In this document: positions 43,387-51,881 of the stretch, piece by piece | Numbering within the stretch: position 1 is the stretch's first letter | Layout: each line of letters opens with the position of its first letter | From: Marinobacter sp. EhC06 | Lineage (GTDB): Bacteria; Pseudomonadota; Gammaproteobacteria; Pseudomonadales; Oleiphilaceae | Assembly (NCBI RefSeq): GCF_001650915.1 | Contig: NZ_LXYO01000010.1 | Span: 1 to 64,000 of the forward strand | DNA length: 64,000 bases | Direction of reading: 5' to 3' | The notes under the pieces: generated by a model | What the model saw: only the letters and a program-made list of their open reading frames with translations | Told to the model about the DNA's origin: nothing | The model's database searches: none | Program-made: the position numbers and the translations under genes

Positions 43387-43752
43387 CTAAGAGATCGCTG
43401 TGTGTTGCCAGTTGTGCCGGCTGAACGCGTCGTTGCTTGCGCCTTCAGATACCGGGCTGAAGAGTGCCTCTTCATCCGCGGGAACCGCAAACACGTGGTA
43501 CGCCTCAGGGCCAAATGGATCCAGTGCCGTATCGAGGTACTCGAAGCTGTCGGGCACGGGTTCTCCCGAGAAAGCGACTCTGAACTGACGCTCAAGGGTT
43601 GGTGTTGTTACACTCAGGGGCTGCTCCACCCAAAGGTAAACGGCCTTGTGGGGCACGATGTATTCGCTGCGCACCACCCTGTAACCCTCTTTGAGCGAGA
43701 GCGTGGTCGGCTCTTTGCCCGGTTCCAGACGGAATTTGTGGATGGTTTTCAT
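43387..43752 (-). CDS. Unknown 121-residue protein
   Basis: A small soluble protein with a beta-rich core (YIVPHKAVYLWVEQP, RQFRVAFSGEPVP) and a short tail (NWQHTAIS). It resembles small phage-associated or housekeeping proteins that start MKTIHKFRL, but the family function is not known to me. It has its own terminator and a good ribosome site (AGGAG). Confidence 0.7.
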   Translation of the reverse strand: MKTIHKFRLEPGKEPTTLSLKEGYRVVRSEYIVPHKAVYLWVEQPLSVTTPTLERQFRVAFSGEPVPDSFEYLDTALDPFGPEAYHVFAVPADEEALFSPVSEGASNDAFSRHNWQHTAIS

Positions 43753-43862
43753 AGCTGCTGCTCCTCTTTGGGTTGCTGCCTTTCACAACTCCATAATGAA
43801 CAGGAACAGGGTTCGATAAAATAAGCTTTTGTGAGCTTTTATCATCGATAAATTCGATGCAT

Positions 43863-44762
43863 TCAGGCTTGCTTGTGTTCTGCGTGAGCTTCAACAATCG
43901 CACGAACGCCCTCATGGGCCGTTTTTCGGCCCCGGGTAATGGCAAACAACTCATCCATGACGTCGTCGATTGAGGCGATCTGCTCAACCTCATATTGACG
44001 ACAGACCTCCTCGCGGATTGATGTCGGCGCTGCAAAAACGCCATAGCCCTGGCTGCCGAACACTTTTATCAGGGCGCTGTCGTCTACTCGGGCGACGAGC
44101 TTCATGCGAACCCCGTTCAGGGAAAACCAGTTCATCAGTCGCTCGAAATATGGCGCATCGGTGGCGTTGGCCAGAAGCGGCTGACCATTGAGGGATTCCG
44201 GAAAACCCTGCTTCAGTTTTCTAGCCAGCTCCGGGGCGGCAAACAGACTCATGCTGGAGCCCGCCAGCGGGTGTACCGTGAGATTGCCCTCTTCCTGCAA
44301 CTTCGGCATGCGGTCTGTCAGCACCAGGTCCAGTTCCTTGCGCTTCAGGCTCAGTACCAGATCTTCGGTCCGGCCAGTCTGACACTCGAGCTGGATCGGG
44401 CGCTCGCCCGCCATGGCTGGCTGCAGCAAGTAGTAGGCAATCAACTTGTGAATGGAAGCAGAGACGCCGGCGCGCAGCGTCAGCGGACGCTCGGATGGAT
44501 CAAGCCGAAGGGTTTCGGCGAGCTCGCCAGTCAGGGCGAAAATGTCGTCGGCGTACCCGAGAATCAGACGACCCAGGTCCGTCAGGATCAGCTTGCGCCT
44601 TTCCCTGAAAAACAGGCGACCACCCACGGAAGCTTCAAAGGTGGCCAGCTGCCCGCTCAGGGTCTGTGGTGCCAGTTCCAGGACTTCGCTGGCTCGGGCA
44701 ATTGATCCTTCCCGGCTGATCACCCAGAAATAATAGAGATGGCGGAGATTAAGCTGTTCCAT
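43863..44762 (-). CDS. nhaR: NhaR-like LysR family regulator
   Basis: A 299-residue LysR-type regulator. The N-terminal helix-turn-helix reads NLRHLYYFWVISREGSIARA then LAPQTLSGQLATFEAS, the distinctive NhaR pattern, with a periplasmic-binding-like effector domain after it. In E. coli NhaR responds to sodium and activates nhaA; no antiporter gene is adjacent here. It starts 20 nt downstream of the flavin reductase, at the end of a run of same-strand genes from cheV. Confidence 0.85.
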   Translation of the reverse strand: MEQLNLRHLYYFWVISREGSIARASEVLELAPQTLSGQLATFEASVGGRLFFRERRKLILTDLGRLILGYADDIFALTGELAETLRLDPSERPLTLRAGVSASIHKLIAYYLLQPAMAGERPIQLECQTGRTEDLVLSLKRKELDLVLTDRMPKLQEEGNLTVHPLAGSSMSLFAAPELARKLKQGFPESLNGQPLLANATDAPYFERLMNWFSLNGVRMKLVARVDDSALIKVFGSQGYGVFAAPTSIREEVCRQYEVEQIASIDDVMDELFAITRGRKTAHEGVRAIVEAHAEHKQA

Positions 44763-44782
44763 TGCTCTGCCCTGTTCCCGGT

Positions 44783-45403
44783 TCAGGCTGGCCGGGGGAT
44801 CTTCAGAATCTCACCGAAGGTGACATATTCGCTTCCCCCGAGGCGGCCAATCGGGTCAATGGCAGCGCCATCGAAGGTCAGACGGTTCTTGTCGTCGTAT
44901 CTCGCTGCCTCATCGGATACCCATACCCGGGTAACTTTCCCGAACACGAGAGACTGTGGCGCGGCACCAATTTCCTTGATGTCATAAAGCTCACAGGCAA
45001 AGGCCACATGACAGTCCTTGAGCCGAGGCAAACCTGAACCCTCGAAATCCACCAGCTCCAGATCAAGATTTTTCAGCTCGGATTCGCCATGGGGCAGAGT
45101 TCGTGAGGATTCAGTGACCGCTGCGGCGAGGTCCCGGTGAGCGATATGAACCACAAAATCCTTCCTCGCCTCGATATTAACCCGGGTATCCTTGGACACA
45201 CCTTCCGCCGGCTTTTTACCAACGGAAATCATCAGCAGGGGTGGATTACTGGTGATCGGCGTGAAAAAAGAAAACGGGGCCAGGTTGAAGTCGCCATCCG
45301 GATTTTCACTCAGCACCCAGGCCACGGGCCGGGGGATAACCGTCTGGGTCAGGATGTAGTAGGCGTCCTTCGGATCCATACCCTCGAAATCTATAAGCAT
45401 CAT
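44783..45403 (-). CDS. Flavin reductase family (FMN-binding split barrel) protein
   Basis: A 206-residue FMN-binding split-barrel protein. AYYILTQTVIPRPVAWVLSE and FNLAPFSFFTPITSNPPLLM are the typical N-terminal strands; DTRVNIEARKDFVVHIA follows. It may reduce flavin or act as an oxidoreductase; the partner is not identified. The start overlaps the transporter stop by ATGA. Confidence 0.9.
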   Translation of the reverse strand: MMLIDFEGMDPKDAYYILTQTVIPRPVAWVLSENPDGDFNLAPFSFFTPITSNPPLLMISVGKKPAEGVSKDTRVNIEARKDFVVHIAHRDLAAAVTESSRTLPHGESELKNLDLELVDFEGSGLPRLKDCHVAFACELYDIKEIGAAPQSLVFGKVTRVWVSDEAARYDDKNRLTFDGAAIDPIGRLGGSEYVTFGEILKIPRPA

Positions 45404-46596
45404 TCTCTCCCGTTAACTGCAGCTTCGGGCGCTCGTTCCCGCAACAGCCACACAGTCATCAACAACCCGTGAATTATAAGGAAAGGCACTGCAACCATGA
45501 CCAGCCCGCCCCAGCCGAGCCAGCTCAGAATGGCGCCAGCAGACAGCGCGGCGGTTGCCTGGGAACCAAAAACCATCATGTCGTTCAGCCCCTGGACACG
45601 GAAACGTTCTGCATCGCGATAGCCCCGAGGCAACAGCGTTGTGCCGCCAACAAACAGGAAGTTCCAGCCAACACCCAGTAACAGCAGTGCTGAAAGATAA
45701 TGATGAAAACTCACGCCACTGGCCGCCAGGGCAATGCAGCCCAAATACGCCAGTAATCCCGCTGCCATCATCAGGGGAATGCCCACAACACGGGTCAGCC
45801 AACCGCTGATAAGCGACGGCAGGTACATGGCCATGATATGCAGCTGGATCACACGTTTGGCATCGTCGAGGTCATGCCCGGCCATCTCGGTCATACTCAG
45901 CGGCGTTGCCGTCATTATGAAACTCATTACCGCATAGCCAATGGCGGCCGCACTGATGGCGGCCCAGACCAATGGGTTGGTGAGAATTTCCCGCATGGGA
46001 CGTCCGCCACCTGGCTGTGACTCCTGAACCCGCTCAGCGCCTGCCCGATAACCAGCCCCCAGAATCAGCAGGGCTGCACCCTGCACTACCGCCAGGCCGA
46101 CCCAGCTAACCAGAAATGGATATTGCTCCCCTGCTCCGCTTCCCAGGCCGGCCACTTCCGGCCCGAGCCAGGCCGCCACCAGACCACCCAGGAGCACACG
46201 AGCAGCGGCGGAGCCAGCCATACCCGGTGCCACGGATTCCATGGCGGCAAACCGATATTGGTGCACGACAGCAAGGCCGGTACCACCTACGACAGCCGCA
46301 AGACACAACAATGAAAACAGACCGGACCATGACGCCGCCGCCCCCAGGAGCCCCGCTACGATGCCCATGATCGCGCCCAGCAACATCACGCGCTTGCGCC
46401 CGATGCGTTCCATCAACCAGGTGGCCGGTTTGATGGCCAGCACGGTGCCGACCACCACCAGTCCCACCGGAAGCGTCGCATATTCAGGCGCCGGGGCGAG
46501 CATTCGGCCCTGGATGCTGCCTATAAAAACAATAAATGGCGCTGTGCACATGGCCAGCGCCTGTGCAGCAACCAGGACCCAGACATTGAGGGGCAT
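45400..46596 (-). CDS. MFS transporter
   Basis: A 398-residue protein with about twelve hydrophobic helices. The loop after helix 2 reads LMERIGRKRVMLLGAIMGI, the major-facilitator signature. Substrate unknown. The ATG lies only 3 nt after the cheR stop and the 3' end overlaps the flavin reductase start, so it is part of a transcriptional run cheV-cheR-MFS-flavin reductase-nhaR. Confidence 0.9.
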   Translation of the reverse strand: MPLNVWVLVAAQALAMCTAPFIVFIGSIQGRMLAPAPEYATLPVGLVVVGTVLAIKPATWLMERIGRKRVMLLGAIMGIVAGLLGAAASWSGLFSLLCLAAVVGGTGLAVVHQYRFAAMESVAPGMAGSAAARVLLGGLVAAWLGPEVAGLGSGAGEQYPFLVSWVGLAVVQGAALLILGAGYRAGAERVQESQPGGGRPMREILTNPLVWAAISAAAIGYAVMSFIMTATPLSMTEMAGHDLDDAKRVIQLHIMAMYLPSLISGWLTRVVGIPLMMAAGLLAYLGCIALAASGVSFHHYLSALLLLGVGWNFLFVGGTTLLPRGYRDAERFRVQGLNDMMVFGSQATAALSAGAILSWLGWGGLVMVAVPFLIIHGLLMTVWLLRERAPEAAVNGRE

Positions 46597-46599
46597 GGG

Positions 46600-47427
46600 T
46601 TACTTTTTCCTGTAGATGATTCCGGGATGGCACTGCACCATCTCGTAGAGGTGGGGCAAGCCGTTCAACGACTCGGATGCACCCAGAACCAGGTAACCGC
46701 CGGGATTCAGGGTGGCGTGCATCCGGGTAAGAATGTCTTTTTTCAGATCCGCGGAGAAATAGATCAGAACATTCCGGCACATCACAATATCGAACTTACC
46801 GAGCATGTACCGCTCCAGCAGGTTCAATTCCTTGAACTCCACCATGCTCTTGATCTGCGGCTTGATCTGCCAGCCACCGTTGAGGGACGGGGTGAAGAAC
46901 TGCTTTTGTCGCTCTGGTGACAAACCCCGGCCAATGGCGATCATCTCGTATTCGCCCTTGCGGGCTACTTCGAGAACGCTTTTGGAGATATCCGTGGCGG
47001 TGATTTTCACATCGCGGAGCTTCCCGGGCCTAGCCCGCCGAAACTCCTCCACGATCATGGCGATGGAGTATGGCTCCTGGCCTGTTGAGCAGGCCGCCGA
47101 CCAGATTCGAAGTGGCTGGCTAGAATTGCGTTCAGCGAACTCGGGAAGCAGCTTTTCCTGAAGAATCCTGAAAGGGTGATTGTCACGGAACCACAGAGTT
47201 TCATTGGTTGTCATCGCATCGATGACGACTTCCTTGAGGCCGCCCCGTCCGGGACGCTTGAGACGCTCAAGGAGTTCGCCCAGGGTATTGAGGCTGTTCT
47301 CTTCAAGAATCCTGCGCAACCGGCTTTTTACCAGGTACTGTTTATTCTCGCCCAGTAAAATCCCACAGGCATCCTGCAGGAACGATTTGAAGGCTTCATA
47401 TTCCTGTGGCGTTATTTCCGCTTTCAT
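46600..47427 (-). CDS. cheR: Chemotaxis protein methyltransferase CheR
   Basis: Cytoplasmic methyltransferase (275 residues) that methylates chemoreceptor glutamates using SAM. It has an N-terminal helical CheR_N domain, then RIWSAACSTGQEPYSIAM (SAM-binding) and VMCRNVLIYF. Full length. It lies 37 nt downstream of cheV and directly before the MFS gene. Confidence 0.95.
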   Translation of the reverse strand: MKAEITPQEYEAFKSFLQDACGILLGENKQYLVKSRLRRILEENSLNTLGELLERLKRPGRGGLKEVVIDAMTTNETLWFRDNHPFRILQEKLLPEFAERNSSQPLRIWSAACSTGQEPYSIAMIVEEFRRARPGKLRDVKITATDISKSVLEVARKGEYEMIAIGRGLSPERQKQFFTPSLNGGWQIKPQIKSMVEFKELNLLERYMLGKFDIVMCRNVLIYFSADLKKDILTRMHATLNPGGYLVLGASESLNGLPHLYEMVQCHPGIIYRKK

Positions 47428-47464
47428 TGGATCTCTGTTCTGAGTGAATCTTTGAGCGGCTCCA

Positions 47465-48394
47465 TCAACCCTGGTCGATGATCTCCATCACCCGCTCTGC
47501 CAGCTCGTCCGGACTGAACTTTGCCATAAAGTCGTCGGCCCCCACCTTCTTCACCATGGCCTGGTTGAACACACCGCTGAGTGAGGTGTGGAGCATAACA
47601 AACATATCTGCCAGGGCCGGGTCACCTTTCACCTTGGTGACCAGGGTGTAACCATCCATTTCCGGCATCTCCACATCAGAGATGATCAATGAGAAGTGAT
47701 CTTTTGCCTTCGACCCGTCAGAAGTCACCTCTTTCAGGTACTCGAACGCCTGCTTGCCGTCATTCTTCGTGACTACTTCCATGCCGATGGCGGTCAGACA
47801 ACGCTCTATCTGCCGACGGGCCACCGAGGAATCATCCACCACCAGTACCGGAAGGTGGCCGGGAACCCGCTCGGCGCTCTTGCTCAGAACCGCCTCGGTG
47901 ACATCCTCCCCGAGCGGAGAAACTTCTGCAAGAATCTTCTCTACATCTATGATTTCGACCAGCTTATCATCAATCTTGGTAACGGCGGTAAGGTATACAT
48001 CCCGGCCTGCGCCCTTCGGGGGAGGCAGGATGTCCTCCCAGTTCATGTTCATGATCCGGTCGACGCCGGTTACCAGGAAACCCTGTGTTTTGCGGTTGTA
48101 CTCGGTAATGATGACGAAGCTGGTAGCCAGGTCTTCCTGGGGGATACCGGGCAAACCAATGGCCATGCTGAGGTCGATGATCGGGATGGTTTCACCCCGG
48201 ATATGCGCGACGCCTCTCACCGTTTGCCGGCTATTGGGGATAGACGACAGCCTGGGGCACTGAAGGACTTCCTTGACCTTGAAGACGTTGATCCCATAGA
48301 TCTGCCGTCCCCTGAGACGGAAAAGAAGGAGTTCAAGGCGATTCTGCCCGACCAGCTGGGTTCGCTGGTTCACACTGTCCAATACCCCTGCCAT
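47465..48394 (-). CDS. cheV: Chemotaxis coupling protein CheV
   Basis: Fusion of a CheW-like coupling domain (LLLFRLRGRQIYGINVFKVKE through the ISDMxMA-like IDLSMAIGLPG) with a C-terminal receiver domain (DDSSVARRQIERCL, Asp in ISDVEMPEMDG). It links receptors to CheA and adapts by phosphorylation. ATG 48394 has AGGAG 8 nt upstream; the upstream in-frame start at 48418 is not needed. It is divergent from flgA. Confidence 0.94.
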   Translation of the reverse strand: MAGVLDSVNQRTQLVGQNRLELLLFRLRGRQIYGINVFKVKEVLQCPRLSSIPNSRQTVRGVAHIRGETIPIIDLSMAIGLPGIPQEDLATSFVIITEYNRKTQGFLVTGVDRIMNMNWEDILPPPKGAGRDVYLTAVTKIDDKLVEIIDVEKILAEVSPLGEDVTEAVLSKSAERVPGHLPVLVVDDSSVARRQIERCLTAIGMEVVTKNDGKQAFEYLKEVTSDGSKAKDHFSLIISDVEMPEMDGYTLVTKVKGDPALADMFVMLHTSLSGVFNQAMVKKVGADDFMAKFSPDELAERVMEIIDQG

Positions 48395-48582
48395 TTTGAT
48401 TCTCCTGGCTTGCCGCAATTACAACGGCATATATCTTGCTGCTTACTGAATTATCATCTGATCGACGGGATTCCGTCATATCAGTCGCGGATCAGCCAAT
48501 GTAACGGCCACTTGCCTCGAATCCTTAGCGTGATTCGGGCTTTTCTGCCCTGATAATGACAGCATAGGACAAACTGATACGT

Positions 48583-49284
48583 ATGCGCATCACCAATTTC
48601 GCCCTACTACTGCTAATGTCTGGCTTGAGCGGCCCGCTCCTGGCTGCGACCACCGCTGAGCAGATTCGCAATGCGACCCTGGAATTTCTCGACAACTTCG
48701 CCTCTGAACAGGCCGAAGAAGGCTACACCGTTTCGTTCGAGCCTGGCTCGATCGACAACCGGCTTGCCCTCGCCGAATGCGAGCAGCCTCTGAGTGTCGA
48801 GTTCAGCGGAGATCCCTGGAAAAGCACCAGTCCTTCGATGCTGGTGGCCTGCGAAGGAACACGCCCCTGGCGGATGTTTGTGACTGCGTCCGTTTCTATC
48901 CACGGGCCGGCCCTGGTGGCGGCTCGACCGCTCACGCGGGGAGAACGAATTACCGGTGACCTGCTGAGCCGCCAGTCCGTTGAAGTCAACGCGTCCAGAC
49001 GCGGCGTTATTACCGCCGCCGACCAGGCCATAGGCATGGAAGTGCGGCGGGGAATCAATGCGGGCTCGCTGATCACCCCGAACATGCTCTCTGCTCCGAA
49101 TGCGATAGAACGGGGTGACCATGTTATCATCACCGCCAAAACAGGCGGATTTTCAGTACGTTCCCGGGGCAAGGCCCTGGCAAACGCGAGCGTTGGCGAA
49201 CAGGTTCTGGTAGAGAATCTGCGATCGTCCCGCACGATAAAGGCCAACGTTGTTGCACCCGGCCATGTCGAAATTCCGATGTAG
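48583..49284 (+). CDS. flgA: Flagellar P-ring assembly chaperone FlgA
   Basis: Periplasmic chaperone (233 residues) for P-ring assembly. A signal peptide ending LLAATT is followed by an SAF domain (VAARPLTRGERITGDLL, then GMEVRRGINAGSLITPNML) and the C-terminal HVIITAKTGGFSVRSRGKAL strand block. Usual length. It starts the flgA-flgM-flgN cluster and is divergent from cheV. Confidence 0.94.
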   Translation: MRITNFALLLLMSGLSGPLLAATTAEQIRNATLEFLDNFASEQAEEGYTVSFEPGSIDNRLALAECEQPLSVEFSGDPWKSTSPSMLVACEGTRPWRMFVTASVSIHGPALVAARPLTRGERITGDLLSRQSVEVNASRRGVITAADQAIGMEVRRGINAGSLITPNMLSAPNAIERGDHVIITAKTGGFSVRSRGKALANASVGEQVLVENLRSSRTIKANVVAPGHVEIPM

Positions 49285-49371
49285 GATGGGGCCGGCAGAA
49301 GCTTGCCGGAGCGGCAAAGCTCTGCCACAAACCCGGTAGTAAAAACAGACGAAAAAACGACTGAAAAGTAC

Positions 49372-49398
49372 TAAAGGTTTTCGCGGCGGCGCCGTTAA
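49372..49398 (+). promoter_or_regulatory. Sigma-28 (FliA) promoter of flgM
   Basis: TAAAGGTT (49372-49379), an 11-nt spacer and GCCGTTAA (49391-49398) match the FliA consensus TAAAGTTT-N11-GCCGATAA with exact spacing, 60 nt upstream of flgM. Confidence 0.88.
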
Positions 49399-49458
49399 GA
49401 AGACATAAACTCGAGTAAGCGCCGCACTTCGTGGCGCGACAGGCAAGCAGGTACAGAT

Positions 49459-49785
49459 ATGTCAGTTGACTTAAATGGAATTGGCCCCGGCCAGGTCAAC
49501 ACCCAGAGAACCACGGCCGACAAGAGCTCCGGCACCCAGAATACCCAGCCGGCGACCAACGAACAGGCGAAGACCCAGGCCCAGGGCGCCCGGGGTGAGA
49601 ACGTCAGCCTGAGCAATCAGGCCAAGAATCTCAAACAGCTTGAACAGAAGCTGGGCGATTATCCGGAAATGGATGATGATCGCATTGAGCAGATCCGCTC
49701 CGCCCTGGAGAATGGCACTTACAAGATTGACGCTGAGAAACTGGCCCAGAAAATGCTTGAGATGGATGAAAGCATTTTCGGGTGA
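49459..49785 (+). CDS. flgM: Anti-sigma-28 factor FlgM
   Basis: A 108-residue inhibitor of FliA, exported when the hook is complete. The disordered N-terminal half is Gln/Thr/Ala-rich (GTQNTQPATNEQAKTQAQG); the C-terminal sigma-binding half has DDDRIEQIRSALENGTYKID and ends EMDESIFG. A sigma-28 promoter lies upstream, giving the expected feedback loop. flgN follows 7 nt later. Confidence 0.95.
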   Translation: MSVDLNGIGPGQVNTQRTTADKSSGTQNTQPATNEQAKTQAQGARGENVSLSNQAKNLKQLEQKLGDYPEMDDDRIEQIRSALENGTYKIDAEKLAQKMLEMDESIFG

Positions 49786-49792
49786 GTAAATC

Positions 49793-50263
49793 ATGGCCGC
49801 AATTGATGATCTGAAGACTCTTCTTTCCCAGGATATCAGCCAGCTGGAAACACTGGCTGATATTCTCGAAAGGGAAAAGACCTGCCTTGCAAGTTCCGAC
49901 CTCCGCCAACTGGAAGCTCTGACCAAAGAGAAGAACGAGCTACTGGGCGCCGTTCGCGAGCGCGCCAAACAGAAAATCCGGACACTGGTTCAGATGGGGT
50001 ATCGCCCCGAAAGTGGTGAGCCTTCCCGGTTTATCCGCAGCGCCGGTTTTTCTGAGCTCTTCCAGCTTTGGCAGGAAGCAGACCAGAAACTTCGAGCCTG
50101 TCAGACGCTGAACCAGACCAACGGTCGGGTGATCAGCCACCTGCAGAAACGCCTGTCCAGGCTTACCGACATCTTCCGTGGTGCCACGGGCCAGCAAAAG
50201 CTCTACGGCGCCCAGGGGCAGCAGACCACAGTATCCAGCAGCACGGTACTTGCCAGCGCCTGA
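49793..50263 (+). CDS. flgN: Flagellar export chaperone FlgN
   Basis: A 156-residue helical chaperone for hook-filament junction proteins FlgK and FlgL. It is almost all coiled coil (LSQDISQLETLADILEREKT) with the conserved NQTNGRVISHLQKRL near the C-terminus. It follows flgM by 7 nt and shares its sigma-28 promoter. Confidence 0.93.
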   Translation: MAAIDDLKTLLSQDISQLETLADILEREKTCLASSDLRQLEALTKEKNELLGAVRERAKQKIRTLVQMGYRPESGEPSRFIRSAGFSELFQLWQEADQKLRACQTLNQTNGRVISHLQKRLSRLTDIFRGATGQQKLYGAQGQQTTVSSSTVLASA

Positions 50264-50306
50264 CGATGGCCCTGGCGAGCCATGCAGGCAGAATTATCAG
50301 GTATAG

Positions 50307-51038
50307 TCATCGGGTATAGATGGTCATCTGGGAGTCCGGATGGAAACGGATGTCATGGATACTCACGTTACCCATTGAAGCTCCCTGGCTGCCGCTGACC
50401 CGGATATTGTCCATCCGGATTTCCTCGATACGCTCCGGAAACGCCAGCATCAAAGCCCCATCTTCCCTGACCCGGTACCTGGGCTCCCCCTCGCGGTAGT
50501 GCACGCCAGAAATGCTCAGGTCTGAATCAAGAAAGTTCAGAACCGGTACGAAGATGTTGGCGGTAAGCTTCAGGCCCTCAATTACATCCGCCGATCCGTC
50601 GCCAGTCGGATTCTCCGCCATACTGCTGACAACGCCGATACGCTCCAGCAGCGTCGGATCCCCCTGGCCGGAAATTGTCGCCAGTTCACTTTCACTCAGT
50701 GGGGCCAGATTTCCCCTCTCATAAAGCTCTCCTGCTTCAAGCGCCGATTGTGACGCTTCCGCCGAATTGCTCGCCGCGAAGGTAACCAGGGGCTGAAATG
50801 GCAGCGTCACCATCGTGACCAGGGCTGCTGCATTGCGATAACGGGATTGGTGCTTGAGGACCCGGTAGAGTTCCTTTTCGCTGATCCAGCCAGCCTGGAT
50901 GAACACTTCACCAAGGCGCTGCCCGGTTTCACGCTGAAGCCTCAGCCCCTCATCCACCTGCCCTTCAGACAGATAGCCACGATTGATAAGCAGTCGCCCG
51001 AGGCGTGATTTCTCTTCAAATCCCTGACGGATTCTCAC
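50307..51038 (-). CDS. MshEN-like N-terminal domain protein
   Basis: A 243-residue protein beginning with a type II secretion/MshE N-terminal-like segment repeated twice (RLGRLLINRGYLSEGQVDEG, RLGEVFIQAGWISEKELYRV), the kind that can bind c-di-GMP in MshE. After a hydrophobic segment (ALVTMVTLPFQPLVTFA) the C-terminal 130 residues are beta-rich and unrecognised. No ATPase motif is present, so it is not a PilB/MshE ATPase. It is convergent with flgN. Confidence 0.75.
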   Translation of the reverse strand: MRIRQGFEEKSRLGRLLINRGYLSEGQVDEGLRLQRETGQRLGEVFIQAGWISEKELYRVLKHQSRYRNAAALVTMVTLPFQPLVTFAASNSAEASQSALEAGELYERGNLAPLSESELATISGQGDPTLLERIGVVSSMAENPTGDGSADVIEGLKLTANIFVPVLNFLDSDLSISGVHYREGEPRYRVREDGALMLAFPERIEEIRMDNIRVSGSQGASMGNVSIHDIRFHPDSQMTIYTR

Positions 51039-51256
51039 CCAGTGTCTCCTTTTGAACAGTGAAAACCGTACAACCCGGCCCGGCCAATGTTATCCATGAC
51101 TTCCGACACCCGGAAGGTTAGACGATCACGACACAATGTGCGTGGATACAGTCACCGTTTTACCATCACCTTCTGGTAAGATCTGGCACCTGGTAACAGA
51201 ATTCGCTGAATTGTCGCAGGAAAAACACCTGCGAATAACACAGAGAGCGGTTGCAA

Positions 51257-51877
51257 ATGATAAACAAGGTAAAACCCCTGAAAACTGTGACTCCCGTACT
51301 GCTTATGGCCCTCACCTTGCTGATGCCGGCCTCCAGGGCAATGGCCCAGAGCAACGACCAGTCCGCCAGCGAACCCCTGCCAATGGTTCGCATGGTGACC
51401 AGCGAGGGCGCCATTGAACTTCAGCTACGACCGGATGTCGCCCCGGACACGGTTGCCAATTTCCTGCAATATGCCCGGGACGGTTTTTTCGACGGCACCA
51501 TCTTCCACCGTGTCATTCCCGGATTCATGATCCAGGGCGGTGGCTTCACCGAGGACCTCTCACGGAAATCGACCCGGGCGCCCATCCGCAATGAAGCGGC
51601 AAAAACACTGCCGAACCTTCGTGGAACCATTGCCATGGCGCGAACCAGTGCGCCCGATTCTGCAACGTCACAGTTCTTTATCAATCTTACGGACAACGGG
51701 TTTCTGAATGCCGGCGTCCGCGGCCCGGGCTATGCGGTTTTTGGCAAGGTCACCCAGGGCATGGGTGTTGTCGATGCCATCGCCCGCAAACAGACCACCC
51801 GGAAACAGGGCATGGCCGATGTGCCGGTGGAACCTGTGACCATCGAAACCGTCACCGTGGTTGAATCCGAAGGCTGA
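51257..51877 (+). CDS. Periplasmic cyclophilin-type peptidylprolyl isomerase
   Basis: Cyclophilin of about 206 residues catalysing cis-trans prolyl isomerisation. A signal peptide ([17 protein letters not shown]) points to the periplasm. Catalytic motifs [15 protein letters not shown] and [19 protein letters not shown] are intact. ATG 51257 is used; TTG 51251 would add two residues. It runs into mnmC with a 4-nt gap. Confidence 0.93.
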   Translation: MINKVKPLKTVTPVLLMALTLLMPASRAMAQSNDQSASEPLPMVRMVTSEGAIELQLRPDVAPDTVANFLQYARDGFFDGTIFHRVIPGFMIQGGGFTEDLSRKSTRAPIRNEAAKTLPNLRGTIAMARTSAPDSATSQFFINLTDNGFLNAGVRGPGYAVFGKVTQGMGVVDAIARKQTTRKQGMADVPVEPVTIETVTVVESEG

Positions 51878-51881
51878 CACC

